A stretch of 35,960 nucleotides of DNA, taken from positions 1-35,960 of the forward strand of contig JAIRMA010000011.1 of NCBI GenBank assembly GCA_031259085.1, read 5' to 3'. This DNA comes from Christensenellaceae bacterium (lineage in GTDB: Bacteria > Bacillota > Clostridia > Christensenellales > DTU072). Position 1 is the first letter of the stretch, and each line of letters opens with the position of its first letter. The notes beneath the pieces were generated by a model. That model ran no database searches. It was not told the DNA's origin and worked only from the letters and a program-made list of their open reading frames with translations. Both the position numbers and the translations under genes were made by a program. This document shows positions 1 to 9,876 of this stretch, piece by piece.

Positions 1-349
1 ATGGAAAATTTATTAGTGGGCATGCTAGTGTTGGCAATATATATAGAAATCTAATAGCCGTTTATATTTATGACATTGGTGCTCTAATGGTATCTAAAAT
101 ATATGTTAGAGTATCGAATAATACATGATTTTCATCCTTTATAACGATGCTTTAATGTAAAACTTCTACATAATTAAGTATAAAATTTTGCTATTCGCAA
201 TTAAAACAGGCAAATCAATATTTTATGATTCAGTCTATAAATGTAGATTTTGTTTCCATTAAATTACAATAAATATCCCTAGTTATTATACATTCTCCAT
301 AAAATATACATAGATTCTGCATATTCTCATAAATCATGCATATTTTTAT
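1..349. other. AT-rich leader region upstream of argC, no convincing gene
   Basis: This stretch is very AT-rich. The window opens with an ATG that runs for only 17 codons, with no visible ribosome binding site because the window starts there. I see no longer reading frame, RNA gene or riboswitch-like structure. It probably contains the 3' flank of an upstream gene outside the window and the distal regulatory region of argC. Confidence 0.4.
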
Positions 350-378
350 TTGACATATCTGTCTATATTTAATATACT
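350..378 (+). promoter_or_regulatory. SigA-type promoter for argCJB
   Basis: TTGACA at 350-355, a 17-bp spacer, then TATACT at 373-378. This is a near-consensus vegetative promoter about 60 bp ahead of the argC start. The segment 335-354 (CATGCATATTTTTATTTGAC) overlaps the -35 box and loosely resembles an ArgR/AhrC ARG box, which would fit arginine repression. The operator part is inference; no argR gene lies in the window. Confidence 0.7.
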
Positions 379-437
379 AAGCGCGTTAAAGTACATTTTG
401 ACAAATTTTGTTATCATAATATTTGGAATGGAGATAG

Positions 438-1361
438 ATGCATAAGATTTTCATAGATGGCATGTCAGGCACAACTGGGTTGCAAATTCGGGATCGCCTA
501 TTAAAAAAAACAAACATCAAAATTCTTGAAATTTCTAATGAGTTAAGGAAAGATATAACTGCAAAAGTTGAGTTTCTTAATAATGCTGATGTCTCTATAT
601 TATGCTTGCCAGACGAGGCTGCAATTGAGGCAGTTAGTTTAGCAAAATCAGATGCACGTATTTTAGATGCATCAACAGCTCACAGAACGCTAGAAAATTG
701 GACTTATGGCTTTCCTGAGCTTAATCCTCTGCAGAGACAAAAGATAATGCACTCAAATCGGGTTTCTGTTCCAGGATGTCACGCATCTGGATTTATTGCA
801 ATAATGTATCCGCTTGTTTCACATAATATTGTAGATTCAAATTATACTGCCCATTGCTTTTCATTAACAGGTTATAGTGGCGGTGGTAAATCAATGATAT
901 CAGAGTATGAATCTTTTGATAGACATACGGTCATACCACCCAAAATGTATGCATTGAATGGAAACCATAAACATATTAAAGAAATGATGCTTATATCAAA
1001 ATTGAATAAACCACCAATATTTAATCCAATCGTTTGTGACTATTATCAAGGAATGGCCGTAACAATTAGTTTTTCGAGTGCTGATTTGAATGGTATAAAT
1101 AATTCTGAGAGCTTACAACGCTTTTATTCAAATATATATAACTTTAAACACAGCAAAATTTGTGTTTCAAAATACGATGAACGCGGTAGTAATGGTGGAG
1201 CTATGTATGTAGACCACTATAAAACAAGGGATGATATGATGCTTTATATAAATGGCAATGATATTAATATAACTGTCACAGCAGTTTATGATAATCTAGG
1301 CAAGGGTGCCGCTGGTGCCGCTGTTCAATGTCTTGATTTAATGTTAGAGAACAATAATTAG
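438..1361 (+). CDS. argC: N-acetyl-gamma-glutamyl-phosphate reductase (short, type 2)
   Basis: Catalyses NADPH-dependent reduction of N-acetylglutamyl phosphate to the semialdehyde, the third step of arginine synthesis, in the cytoplasm. The protein has 307 residues, matching the shorter AGPR form rather than the ~345-residue type. The N-terminus shows the dinucleotide-binding start (FIDGMSGTTGLQIRDRL), followed by the DASTAHR segment near residue 80 and the active-site cysteine C114 in VPGCHASG. GGAG lies only 4 bases before the ATG, a tight but usable ribosome binding site. argJ follows after 13 bases, so the two are surely cotranscribed. Function assignment is firm; the type-2 label rests on length and motif pattern only. 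Confidence 0.93.
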   Translation: MHKIFIDGMSGTTGLQIRDRLLKKTNIKILEISNELRKDITAKVEFLNNADVSILCLPDEAAIEAVSLAKSDARILDASTAHRTLENWTYGFPELNPLQRQKIMHSNRVSVPGCHASGFIAIMYPLVSHNIVDSNYTAHCFSLTGYSGGGKSMISEYESFDRHTVIPPKMYALNGNHKHIKEMMLISKLNKPPIFNPIVCDYYQGMAVTISFSSADLNGINNSESLQRFYSNIYNFKHSKICVSKYDERGSNGGAMYVDHYKTRDDMMLYINGNDINITVTAVYDNLGKGAAGAAVQCLDLMLENNN

Positions 1362-1374
1362 TGAGGAAAATTAA

Positions 1375-2598
1375 ATGACAATAAATAAAATAGCTGGGTC
1401 TGTAACCGTTTCTAAGGGATTCAAAGCAAATGGGATTCATTGTGGCATTCGTAAGAATAAAACAAAAAAGGATCTCGCAGTTATAATCTCAGACGTACAA
1501 GCAAACGTTGCAGCCGTCTATACGCAAAATTTAATTAAGGGGGCACCTATTACAATTACAAAGAAAAATATTGTTAATGGTGTTGCACGTGCAATTATTT
1601 GTAATAGTGGCAATGCAAACACTTGTAATGCTGATGGAATTGAAATTGCTGAAAAAATGTGCGAGTTAGTGGCTGACGCAACTAATATTGCCAAAACCGA
1701 TGTAGTAATTGCATCTACTGGAGTTATTGGACAAGCTCTTGATATATCCGTAATAGAAAAAGGAATCCCCTCATTAATTAGCGGACTAAACAATACTAAT
1801 GGTGGAACAAATGCAGCAGAAGCCATAATGACTACTGATACTGTGCCTAAAGAATGCGCTGTCTCTTTTGAATTAGATGGTAAGCTTTGTCACTTAGGAG
1901 GGATAGCAAAGGGAGTAGGGATGATTAATCCTAATATGGCTACACTTCTAGTCTTTTTAACAACAGACGTTGCTATATCATCTTCCCTTTTGCAAAATGC
2001 AATAAGTGATGATGTAAAAGGCACTTTCAATATGGTAAGTGTCGATGGGGATACATCTACTAATGATATGTTAGTTATTTTAGCAAATGGTCTAGCAGAA
2101 AATAATCTAATCACTACTACTGATTCAAACTATGCTATTTTCTGCAAAGCCCTCAATATAGTAACAGAAGATTTATGCCGTAAAATTGCGTTTGATGGTG
2201 AAGGAGCAACAAAACTGATTCAATGTGATGTCATAAATGCAAAAGATTTAGTGTCGGCACGCAAAGCCGCAAAAAGCGTCATTTCAAGCGCATTGTTAAA
2301 GTCTGCTTTGAATGCTTCAGACGCGAATTGGGGTAGGGTATTATGCGCACTTGGCTATAGTGGAGCAACACTAAATCCAGAAAAAATTGATGTCTCATTT
2401 GAATCTCAAAACGGAACAATTCTGGTCTGCAAAAACGGTTATGGGGTGGACTTTGATGAAAATATTGCTACCAAGATTCTAAGTGCCACAACAGTTATTG
2501 TTAACATTAATTTGAACGATGGAGATTTCAAGGCCAGTGCCTGGGGATGCGATTTGACTGAAGAGTATGTTCGAATAAATGGTGGGTATAGGACTTAA
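1375..2598 (+). CDS. argJ: Bifunctional ornithine acetyltransferase / N-acetylglutamate synthase
   Basis: Transfers the acetyl group from N-acetylornithine to glutamate and, in bifunctional members, also makes N-acetylglutamate from acetyl-CoA, giving the energy-saving cyclic pathway. The protein is 407 residues, the normal family length. The self-cleavage site is clear: KGVGMINPNMATLL, with cleavage expected between A189 and T190, T190 becoming the N-terminal nucleophile of the beta chain. The C-terminus ends in the family-typical EYVRINGGYRT. It is the middle gene of argC-argJ-argB. Whether it has kept the synthase activity cannot be read from sequence, but no argA is visible here. Confidence 0.95.
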   Translation: MTINKIAGSVTVSKGFKANGIHCGIRKNKTKKDLAVIISDVQANVAAVYTQNLIKGAPITITKKNIVNGVARAIICNSGNANTCNADGIEIAEKMCELVADATNIAKTDVVIASTGVIGQALDISVIEKGIPSLISGLNNTNGGTNAAEAIMTTDTVPKECAVSFELDGKLCHLGGIAKGVGMINPNMATLLVFLTTDVAISSSLLQNAISDDVKGTFNMVSVDGDTSTNDMLVILANGLAENNLITTTDSNYAIFCKALNIVTEDLCRKIAFDGEGATKLIQCDVINAKDLVSARKAAKSVISSALLKSALNASDANWGRVLCALGYSGATLNPEKIDVSFESQNGTILVCKNGYGVDFDENIATKILSATTVIVNINLNDGDFKASAWGCDLTEEYVRINGGYRT

Positions 2599-2630
2599 AG
2601 GACAACACTTCACATAACATGGAGATATTT

Positions 2631-3485
2631 ATGCATATGACAATTAGTGAAAAGGCTGAGGTCTTAATAGAGGCATTACCTTATATTCAAAGATATAATG
2701 ACAAAATTTTAGTAATAAAGTATGGCGGAAGTGCAATGACAGATGATACACTTAAATCTTCTGTTATGCGTGATATTGTGTTGCTTGCCCAAATCGGAAT
2801 AAAAGTAGTATTAGTTCACGGTGGTGGCCCAGAAATTACTGAAACTTTTAATCGAATGAATATAAAGTCTGGATTTATAAACGGTCTTAGGAAAACCGAT
2901 AAGGATGCTGTCGAAGTAGTCCAAATGGTGTTAGCTGGAAAGGTCAGTAAAAGCCTCGTGAACATAATAGGTAATATGGGGGGAGTTGCAATTAGTTTAA
3001 GTGGGGTTGATGCTCGATTGTTTGAGGCGAAAACAATCAGTGAGGAATTAGGCTACGTGGGGAATATAACAAAAGTAAATGCAAAGCCTGTATTAGATCT
3101 TCTTCAAATGGGTTATATTCCTGTTATTTCATCAGTTGGATGTGACTCTGATGGTAATATATATAACATTAATGCGGATATGGCGGCTGCAAAGCTTGCT
3201 TCCGAGCTTAAGGCATATAGTCTAATATCTATGACTGACACAAAGGGTATAATGAAGGATCAAAAGGATGAGAGCTCACTTATACGTGAAGTTACACCAT
3301 CACAAGCTGAAGAGCTCATAAATTGTGGAATAGTTTCTGGTGGTATGATTCCAAAGGTAAATTGCTGTATGGAAGCAGTTAGACAAGGTGTTAATCAAGT
3401 CTTTATAATAGACGGAAGAGTCCCACATGCCATTTTAATCGAGGTACTAAGTGATGAAGGAATTGGTACAATGTTTAAAATGTAA
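2631..3485 (+). CDS. argB: Acetylglutamate kinase
   Basis: Phosphorylates N-acetylglutamate with ATP, the second step of arginine synthesis. I chose the ATG at 2631 rather than 2619 because GGAG at 2621-2624 sits 6 bases before it and would be inside the coding region if 2619 were used; this gives 284 residues, close to the usual length. Visible amino-acid-kinase motifs are VIKYGGSAM near the N-terminus (ATP site lysine), LVHGGGPEI (substrate loop), NINADMAAA and the C-terminal SGGMIPKV segment with the conserved lysine. It is the last gene of the arginine operon here; argD and argF are not downstream, so the rest of the pathway must be elsewhere. Confidence 0.94.
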   Translation: MHMTISEKAEVLIEALPYIQRYNDKILVIKYGGSAMTDDTLKSSVMRDIVLLAQIGIKVVLVHGGGPEITETFNRMNIKSGFINGLRKTDKDAVEVVQMVLAGKVSKSLVNIIGNMGGVAISLSGVDARLFEAKTISEELGYVGNITKVNAKPVLDLLQMGYIPVISSVGCDSDGNIYNINADMAAAKLASELKAYSLISMTDTKGIMKDQKDESSLIREVTPSQAEELINCGIVSGGMIPKVNCCMEAVRQGVNQVFIIDGRVPHAILIEVLSDEGIGTMFKM

Positions 3486-3610
3486 TATCCTCAAGAATAT
3501 TTAATTTGACCTCTGTTTTCTCATATTAAATGCAGTTTTTTTAACATCTCAAGTTTAGTGCAGGATTTTCTTAAGGAATGCACTTACTCTGGTGATTAAC
3601 TATAATTAAC

Positions 3611-3673
3611 TTTAACTGTTAAATTTGACTCACTTTAAATTCATTATTGACTTTTTTTTATTTAACTGTTAAA
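3611..3673. promoter_or_regulatory. Two identical 13-bp palindromes, candidate operators
   Basis: TTTAACTGTTAAA occurs at 3611-3623 and again at 3661-3673. Each is a perfect palindrome around a central base, and their centres are exactly 50 bp apart. The second copy overlaps the spacer and -10 region of the promoter at 3647-3675 that faces the membrane-protein gene at 3743. This is the geometry of a repressor that binds two sites, possibly by looping. The regulator is unknown. Confidence 0.55.
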
Positions 3674-3675
3674 CT
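3647..3675 (+). promoter_or_regulatory. Possible promoter of the membrane-protein gene at 3743
   Basis: TTGACT at 3647-3652, a 17-bp spacer and TAAACT at 3670-3675. The -10 match is moderate, but the spacing is ideal and the downstream palindrome overlaps it. Confidence 0.45.
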
Positions 3676-3742
3676 ATATAGACAACATTGCATGTGTTTT
3701 CCACAATAAAATATCATTTTGATTTGATAATTATGAGATAAA

Positions 3743-4513
3743 ATGTATAGAATATTCAATATTGTCCATATATCATATATACTGCTATACCCTGTTATTC
3801 TTGTTTTGCTATTTTTAATTTTAAGAAATAGGACACACATAACAAAAACGATTGTACTTTTTTCGTGTGTTTTACTGTGCGCTGGATTTGAATTTTATTT
3901 TATGCTTGTAAATGTTCTATATAATTGGAAATCGATTTTTGCGAATCTGCCGATTGCTCTTTGCGATCTCAATATGTTCATTTTATCAATCGCACTTTTA
4001 AAAAAAGGGAAAAAAGAGCTTTTAAATAAATATATTCTCTATGTTACAGTTCTCGTACCTTTATTTGTAGTTATACGTCCAGAAATTAGGCCTGACTTGT
4101 ATACATGGTATTCGCCTATAGTTATGGGAAAATTACTTCCCCATATATTATACTCAGTTGTGGCTATCTTGTATTTATTATTCAATGTAAAACATATAAG
4201 TACAAAAAAATCTTATGAGGTTATTATAAATCTTATCCTTATAACAACAACATTACATATTATTAACATGGCTTTAGTTTATTCTGGGCTTTGCCCAGGA
4301 GCTAATTACTTTTATACAATTTCTGAGGGAAATCTAACATGGGTTACTAATATTGCTAGGCATTTAGGGAGCAATAATAAATTTATACGTAACTATTTAG
4401 TCATGATCTTAACGGTCACTTGTTGGGTTATTGTTCTAAATATAATACACAGAACGATTGAGTATATTTATTACAACAAGATTAAAAAAAATCATACCAA
4501 GCAAATAAACTAA
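3743..4513 (+). CDS. Multi-pass membrane protein, YwaF/TMEM164-like
   Basis: A 256-residue integral membrane protein with about seven hydrophobic segments (roughly residues 8-27, 33-53, 68-86, 97-114, 128-147, 157-178 and 216-236). The pattern of a LPIALCDLNMF segment after the second helix and a GANYFYTI segment before the last helix recalls the YwaF (TIGR02206) / TMEM164 family, whose biochemical role is uncertain. The segment after 240 is lysine-rich and probably cytoplasmic. The ribosome binding site is weak (GAGA shortly before the ATG). It is a single-gene unit behind two palindromic operator-like sites. The family call is tentative; the membrane character is clear. Confidence 0.6.
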   Translation: MYRIFNIVHISYILLYPVILVLLFLILRNRTHITKTIVLFSCVLLCAGFEFYFMLVNVLYNWKSIFANLPIALCDLNMFILSIALLKKGKKELLNKYILYVTVLVPLFVVIRPEIRPDLYTWYSPIVMGKLLPHILYSVVAILYLLFNVKHISTKKSYEVIINLILITTTLHIINMALVYSGLCPGANYFYTISEGNLTWVTNIARHLGSNNKFIRNYLVMILTVTCWVIVLNIIHRTIEYIYYNKIKKNHTKQIN

Positions 4514-4829
4514 CTTAAGCTGTTTGTCTTTAACATGAGAGCACAATAAACATTTTCTTTAATTTAAAAAATTTAATAAGTCAACATGTATAACTGTGGT
4601 TTAGCGATCAAATTAGTTGTCATACATAACTAATATTACTTCAATATATTCGTGATAGAACGTTTAATAGTGACATCTAGCTCATTGCTCATGTCCAAAA
4701 CATTTACTACTGTGATATTTAAATTCGAAAACACAAGATACCCCCTGTTAATTATGCTACTTGCAAATTTAAATACTCTAAATTGCGTTGTATGTATAAT
4801 CTCAAAAATCATATCTATTCAATTAACAA
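4514..4829. other. Intergenic AT-rich stretch without a supported gene
   Basis: A GTG-initiated reading frame of 61 codons crosses 4652-4837, but it has no ribosome binding site and no recognisable protein pattern, so I do not call it. I see no hairpin with a T-tract either. Confidence 0.4.
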
Positions 4830-4858
4830 TTGACTAAATTAATATTATGTGTTAGAAT
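4830..4858 (+). promoter_or_regulatory. SigA-type promoter for the FIST-kinase cassette
   Basis: TTGACT at 4830-4835, a 17-bp spacer and TAGAAT at 4853-4858, about 60 bp before the first FIST gene. It is the only strong promoter seen before the cassette, so the three genes may share it. Confidence 0.65.
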
Positions 4859-4920
4859 ATCTTATGAGATTTTAAAATTACTTTAAAAAACTATTCACTT
4901 AACTTAATTATGGAGCTTTT

Positions 4921-6063
4921 ATGTTGAAAACAATTTCAGCTTATACTACGGAGGGGGATGAATTCGAATACGCTCTATCTGATCTTTTAGAACAAATCAA
5001 GCCTTCAGAAAATCTATTATCCAATACGATTGGTCTTTTAACTTTTTATGAGGGTTTTCAAGCCAACCATTTTATATCTAAACTTTGCAATGCGCTACCG
5101 TTTGATGTGATTGGCTGTAGCACATGCGCTAACACAACTGGTAAGGTTGTCGAGCCAATGTCTATAATCTTAACAGTCTTAACTTCTGATGATGTTTATT
5201 TTTCTGCATTTTCTGCAGATATTCGCGATACTGATGCATTTAAGGCGAAATATCAAAAAGCATTATCAAACCTTAATGGATGCGCCCCTGTTATGGCATT
5301 TACGTATATGCCAGTTTATGATGGTATATTCGGCAATAGTGTAACTATCGCATCTGATATCATGAACAATTTACCATTGTTTGGAACTTGCGCAATAACT
5401 AGAGATTCACTGCTAAAGGGATTTGTCTCTCATAATGGGCTTGTTTCTAAATCACTATGCGCGTTTGCGCTGATTGCTGGCAATGTGTCTCCGAAATTCT
5501 TATATTATTCAACACCAGACGAAAGCCTACAGAGTTTTGATGCTTGTGTTTCAAAATCTGAAGGGTTTTTGGTTAAGCAAATTAATAACATGTCCGCACG
5601 TGATTACATGTTATCAATAGGCTTTAAATTAGATCCGGATGATCATAACTCAATAGTTGAGTATAAACATACTATAGTGCGAATCATTAGCCAGAAATCC
5701 GAATATGCATTAGGAATAATAGCTTTTACTCCTGAAGGTTATATGGTTTTTGCCAAACATATACCAGAAGGTTCAATTATTTCATTAACTACTGTTGATG
5801 AAAAAGGCGTCCTTGATACGGCAAAAAAAATGATAAATGTTATAACTAGTGATCCAGACAAAACAGCTATTTGTTTTTCTTGCCTCATAAGACGTATTAC
5901 ATTAACTGATGCCTTTGCAGAAATTGATGTCGTGACTAAAAACGCAAAGAATTCTAATTACCAATTCTCATATGCAGGTGGGGAAATATGTCCTGTTTGC
6001 GATGAAAATAATAATTTAGTGAATCATTACCATAATATTACAATAATCGCTTGCATAATTTAA
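4921..6063 (+). CDS. FIST-domain signal-transduction protein (first of two)
   Basis: A soluble 380-residue protein with the FIST N-terminal domain (about residues 30-200; LLTFYEGFQANHF, then VIGCSTCANTTG) and FIST C-terminal domain (about 215-360), ending in the highly conserved FSYAGGEICPV motif. FIST domains are thought to sense small ligands and are normally coupled to kinases or cyclic-di-nucleotide enzymes. There is no signal peptide or membrane helix. GGAG lies 6 bases before the ATG. The gene lies 49 bp ahead of a hybrid histidine kinase, and a paralogue lies just after that kinase, so it is likely the input protein of that kinase. The ligand is unknown. Confidence 0.85.
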   Translation: MLKTISAYTTEGDEFEYALSDLLEQIKPSENLLSNTIGLLTFYEGFQANHFISKLCNALPFDVIGCSTCANTTGKVVEPMSIILTVLTSDDVYFSAFSADIRDTDAFKAKYQKALSNLNGCAPVMAFTYMPVYDGIFGNSVTIASDIMNNLPLFGTCAITRDSLLKGFVSHNGLVSKSLCAFALIAGNVSPKFLYYSTPDESLQSFDACVSKSEGFLVKQINNMSARDYMLSIGFKLDPDDHNSIVEYKHTIVRIISQKSEYALGIIAFTPEGYMVFAKHIPEGSIISLTTVDEKGVLDTAKKMINVITSDPDKTAICFSCLIRRITLTDAFAEIDVVTKNAKNSNYQFSYAGGEICPVCDENNNLVNHYHNITIIACII

Positions 6064-6112
6064 CTATATAAGCATACTACGCTTGTTTAAGTTGATGAGG
6101 TACATAATCTAA

Positions 6113-8245
6113 ATGGACTTGACTAAAAACATAAACAACATAAGTGAAACTCCAGACGAGGAGTTGACACGGTTAAGAAGAGAGAATAGAAAGCTCTTGC
6201 GTCAGTTAAATTTCGCGGAGACTTTGCTCGACCGCAGTAAACGTATGTCAATTGCTAAAGCGAGTGTTGAATCCGTATTAATTTCCGAAAAATCTAAACA
6301 ACAGAAATACATGAAGCTTTTGCTTGACAATAGCCCAGATATTATAATCCTATTTGATCAAAGTGGACATTTCATGTATTGCACAGAAACTTTTGTCAAG
6401 ATTGCTGGGTATTCAAACTATAGTCTGATAAACGGCAAATCTTTTTCAGATGTTTTCTCTACATTCACGTCACCAGAATGGACACAGCGAATAGCAAATG
6501 TATTTAAAGATGCATTGAAAAATCAGACACCACTTGTAATGGAAGAAACTATAAAATTTGTTCATTTAAATATATCACGCCATTATTCAATTCATTTCAC
6601 ACCCATGATCAACACAAGTGGGGATAACGATGGGTCTATGGCTTTATTCCACGATCTAACTGATATTACATTAGAAAAAGAACGCGCAGAACAAGCAAAT
6701 AAAGCTAAATCTGAATTCCTAGCAAACATGTCACACGAAATAAGAACACCAATGAATGCAATAATTGGAATGACCAGTATAGGCAGGAACGCTGATGACA
6801 TTGAAAAGAAAGATTATTGTTTGAATAAAATTCAAGATGCGTCATCACATTTATTAGGAGTCATAAACGACATCCTTGATATGTCAAAAATCGAAGCTAA
6901 TAAGTTTGAATTATCCTACACGGATTTCAATTTTGAAAAAATGTTAATCCGTGTTACTAATGTTATTAATTTTCGTGTTGACGAAAAAAAACAGAACCTG
7001 TTCGTTCGTTTAGATCCCAATTTGCCTAAAATTATTAATTCTGATGAACAACGTTTAGCACAAGTTATTACAAATCTCTTGTCTAATGCTGTAAAGTTTA
7101 CACCTGAACGTGGGACAATTACATTGAGAGTGGATTTAGACTCATGTCTTAATGATATCTGTAAAATCAAGATATCTGTCATTGATACAGGGATTGGCAT
7201 AGCCGATGAGCAAAAAAACAAATTATTCAAATCCTTTTCTCAGGCAGATGGTAGTATATCTAGGAGATTTGGAGGAACAGGCCTAGGGCTTGCCATCTCA
7301 AGCAATATAATTAACCTGTTAGGCGGGGATATCTGGGTAGAATCCACCTTAGGAGAAGGCTCTTCCTTTATATTTACTATATCTACTAAATGCAAAGAAA
7401 CTTCTTCAAAACCACTCATAGCTAATATCACATGGAACGACCTAAGAATACTTGCAGTAGATGACTCTTCAGATGTAAGAGAATATTTTAAGACATTTGC
7501 AAAATCTATGCGACTTAATTGTGATATTGCAGAAGATGCCTATGATGCACTGAAATATTTAAATCAGCATAAAAAACACCCATATAATATAATTTTTGTT
7601 GACTGGATGATGCCTGGAATGGACGGAATCGAATTGACAAAGATAATCAAAACTAAAAAAACTGAGGTGGGTGCTCCAATTGTTATAATGATATCTGTAG
7701 GAGAATGGACTCAAATCGAATCTCAAGCGAAAGCTGCAGGCGTTGATAAATTTATTCCTAAGCCGCTTTTTTATTCCATTTTAGAGGACTGTATAAAAGA
7801 CTGTATTGGAATTAATACCCAGTCCTCAGATAGTAGCGACTCATCTAATAATTATACCAATAAATTTAAAGACTTTACTCTGTTATTAGCAGAAGACATT
7901 GAAATCAATCGTGAAATTGTTATAGAATTGCTTGATTATACAGGTATTAAAATTGTTTGTGCTGATAATGGTGTTATCGCTTGTGAGAAATTTCAAGAAG
8001 CCCCTGACAAATTTGATCTAATCTTCATGGATATACATATGCCAGAAATGGATGGATATAGTGCAACCAGAATTATTCGAGCGATGAATAATAAAAAAGC
8101 TAAAACTATTCCAATCATTGCTATGACAGCAAATGTTTTTAAAGAGGATGTTGAGAAGTGCCTAGACGCTGGGATGAACGACCACGTGGGTAAACCACTA
8201 GACATAGAGGAAGTATTAGGAAAATTAATTAAATATCTACTATGA
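6113..8245 (+). CDS. Soluble hybrid histidine kinase with PAS and two receiver domains
   Basis: A 710-residue cytoplasmic kinase without membrane helices. In order: a charged coiled-coil start (about residues 15-70), a PAS domain (about 65-180), HisKA with phospho-acceptor H208 in SHEIRTPMN, a HATPase domain with [16 protein letters not shown] and [10 protein letters not shown] boxes (about 310-435), receiver 1 (about 445-565, phospho-acceptor D497 in [10 protein letters not shown]) and receiver 2 (about 590-705, D640 in [10 protein letters not shown]). There is no HPt domain and no DNA-binding or enzymatic output, so a separate HPt protein or regulator must receive the phosphate. It sits between two FIST genes, which suggests FIST-borne ligand signals control its activity. 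Confidence 0.93.
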   Translation: MDLTKNINNISETPDEELTRLRRENRKLLRQLNFAETLLDRSKRMSIAKASVESVLISEKSKQQKYMKLLLDNSPDIIILFDQSGHFMYCTETFVKIAGYSNYSLINGKSFSDVFSTFTSPEWTQRIANVFKDALKNQTPLVMEETIKFVHLNISRHYSIHFTPMINTSGDNDGSMALFHDLTDITLEKERAEQANKAKSEFLANMSHEIRTPMNAIIGMTSIGRNADDIEKKDYCLNKIQDASSHLLGVINDILDMSKIEANKFELSYTDFNFEKMLIRVTNVINFRVDEKKQNLFVRLDPNLPKIINSDEQRLAQVITNLLSNAVKFTPERGTITLRVDLDSCLNDICKIKISVIDTGIGIADEQKNKLFKSFSQADGSISRRFGGTGLGLAISSNIINLLGGDIWVESTLGEGSSFIFTISTKCKETSSKPLIANITWNDLRILAVDDSSDVREYFKTFAKSMRLNCDIAEDAYDALKYLNQHKKHPYNIIFVDWMMPGMDGIELTKIIKTKKTEVGAPIVIMISVGEWTQIESQAKAAGVDKFIPKPLFYSILEDCIKDCIGINTQSSDSSDSSNNYTNKFKDFTLLLAEDIEINREIVIELLDYTGIKIVCADNGVIACEKFQEAPDKFDLIFMDIHMPEMDGYSATRIIRAMNNKKAKTIPIIAMTANVFKEDVEKCLDAGMNDHVGKPLDIEEVLGKLIKYLL

Positions 8246-8321
8246 CGTGACTTTTAGTTATGCAAATAAATATTAAGGATCATCCAAAAATTTTGTGATT
8301 CTTAAATCAGGAGAATACAGT

Positions 8322-9494
8322 ATGATTAACTTATTATATGCCTCAACAACAGAATTAGATGATGTTGACCTCGCCATAAAAGAAATTCATGACGGCTTAC
8401 AAAAATCAGGAACTATCCTAAAGTATGCTGCTGGCATTATAACATGTCATGCGGAGTTTGTTCATTACGGCATCACAGAACGCCTTTGTAAGTCATTGCC
8501 CTTTAACATAGTAGGCACTACAACAAACGCAAGCTCACTTCCTGGACAAATTGATACAATACAACTATCGCTCTCAGTTTTAACAAGTGACACTGTTCAA
8601 ATGATTGCTGTAGCTACAGGAGAATTAACTGTTGAAAATAGCGATGAGCAACTTAAGAATGCTTACAATGAAGCCATTTCCAAGTTGACTGGCAATATTA
8701 AACCTAAAATGATGATCACGTTCGGTCCTCTAATGACTGTGTTAAGTGGCGAGGACTTGGTTGACAAATTAACAGTAATTACTGATGGTTTGCCTATTTA
8801 TGGATCTATTTCATTAGATCATAACGACGATTATCATCAAGCGCAAACTATATATAATGGCACTCCTTCATTTACCAAACTAAATTTTCTGCTCTTAGCT
8901 GGTGACTTTGATTTCAAATTCAAATGTGCCTCGATTTCACCAGCTTGCATAATTCTAACTAATGCTATTATAACTAAATCTAACGGTAGTATTCTTATGG
9001 AAGTGAATGACATGAAAGTCAAGGAGTACTTCAGAACGTTAGGTCTGATCACCGCTAATGATACATTAGAAGGATCAAATATAATACCTTTTGTGTTGGA
9101 TTATAAGGATGGGACGGAGCCTGTCGTTCGTGCCATTTTCATGCTAGATGAAAATGAACATGCAGTTTGTGGAGGGAACATGCCTGTCGGGTCATCGTTA
9201 TCAATAGGTTCACTTAATCGAGATGATGTTCTAAGTACAACCAAAAATCTAGTCCAACAGATAATTGCGGAAGATAACCCCTCATGTATATACTTATTTT
9301 CATGTATTGCAAGAAACTTTGCATTAGGTGTTGATATGCTAGCAGAAATGAATATGGTTGATCCATTGATGAAAAATGTACCTTATCATTTTTCATATGC
9401 GGGCGGCGAAATTTGCCCTGTATATAATAGCGCTTTGAAAAAATGGATAAACAGATTCCATAATGATACTATTTCAATCTGTATATTTCGCTAA
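8322..9494 (+). CDS. FIST-domain signal-transduction protein (second of two)
   Basis: A 390-residue soluble paralogue of the protein at 4921. Both share LPF[ND][VI][VI]G, LTSD and the C-terminal YHFSYAGGEICPV / YQFSYAGGEICPV block. I use the ATG at 8322 because AGGAG at 8309-8313 sits 8 bases before it; a GTG at 8295 would add nine residues and bury that site. The two paralogues have diverged strongly in the putative ligand-binding N-terminal half, so they may recognise different molecules. It probably forms one transcription unit with the kinase, 76 bp upstream. Confidence 0.85.
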   Translation: MINLLYASTTELDDVDLAIKEIHDGLQKSGTILKYAAGIITCHAEFVHYGITERLCKSLPFNIVGTTTNASSLPGQIDTIQLSLSVLTSDTVQMIAVATGELTVENSDEQLKNAYNEAISKLTGNIKPKMMITFGPLMTVLSGEDLVDKLTVITDGLPIYGSISLDHNDDYHQAQTIYNGTPSFTKLNFLLLAGDFDFKFKCASISPACIILTNAIITKSNGSILMEVNDMKVKEYFRTLGLITANDTLEGSNIIPFVLDYKDGTEPVVRAIFMLDENEHAVCGGNMPVGSSLSIGSLNRDDVLSTTKNLVQQIIAEDNPSCIYLFSCIARNFALGVDMLAEMNMVDPLMKNVPYHFSYAGGEICPVYNSALKKWINRFHNDTISICIFR

Positions 9495-9876
9495 CATAGA
9501 TTATCGCTATTTTTGATGCATCTAATTATTTAAAATAAACCAATTTTCATTAAACCTACATGCGTGGATATATGTTATCTGTTTGTATATTCGCCAATAT
9601 TTCAAAAATTTCTAACTAGATAATTTAAAGCGAAATACCCATAATACTAAGGCGCATCCGCCCGAGTCTACTGGATAATCTGCAAGAAAAACTAACAAAA
9701 TTTTACGAAATACATAGTCTGGTAAAACATACAAGACAGATTTAAATTTTACATTGATTAAAAATGTTTATATGATCCAATAAAACATTTGATTCCGTTA
9801 TCTTATTTTGGGCGTTTTGAAAAAACTCGGGTTCTCACAAAAAAATTGCTAAAACAAAATTAAGGAGGACAGCAAA
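9495..9876. other. Gap at the left border of the accessory island
   Basis: No supported gene. A short GC-rich patch near 9650-9680 (GGCGCATCCGCC, a 4-bp stem) stands out from AT-rich flanks and may be a remnant of the event that brought in the restriction gene. I could not recognise a tRNA fragment or attachment site in it. Confidence 0.35.

Noticed and set aside
1-437. Possible T-box or other riboswitch upstream of argC
   Set aside because: The distance from the good promoter to the start codon is only about 55 bases, and no T-box sequence, anti-terminator or terminator stem is visible.
4652-4837. A 61-codon + strand frame before the FIST cassette
   Set aside because: GTG start, no ribosome binding site, no protein-like pattern, and it overlaps the promoter at 4830-4858.
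8295-8321. Upstream GTG start for the second FIST protein
   Set aside because: It would place the AGGAG ribosome binding site within the coding sequence; the ATG at 8322 has ideal spacing and matches the start of the paralogue.
9640-9700. GC-rich patch considered as a tRNA end serving as an integration site
   Set aside because: No cloverleaf, T-arm sequence or CCA end can be assembled, and no matching direct repeat was found at the other end of the island.
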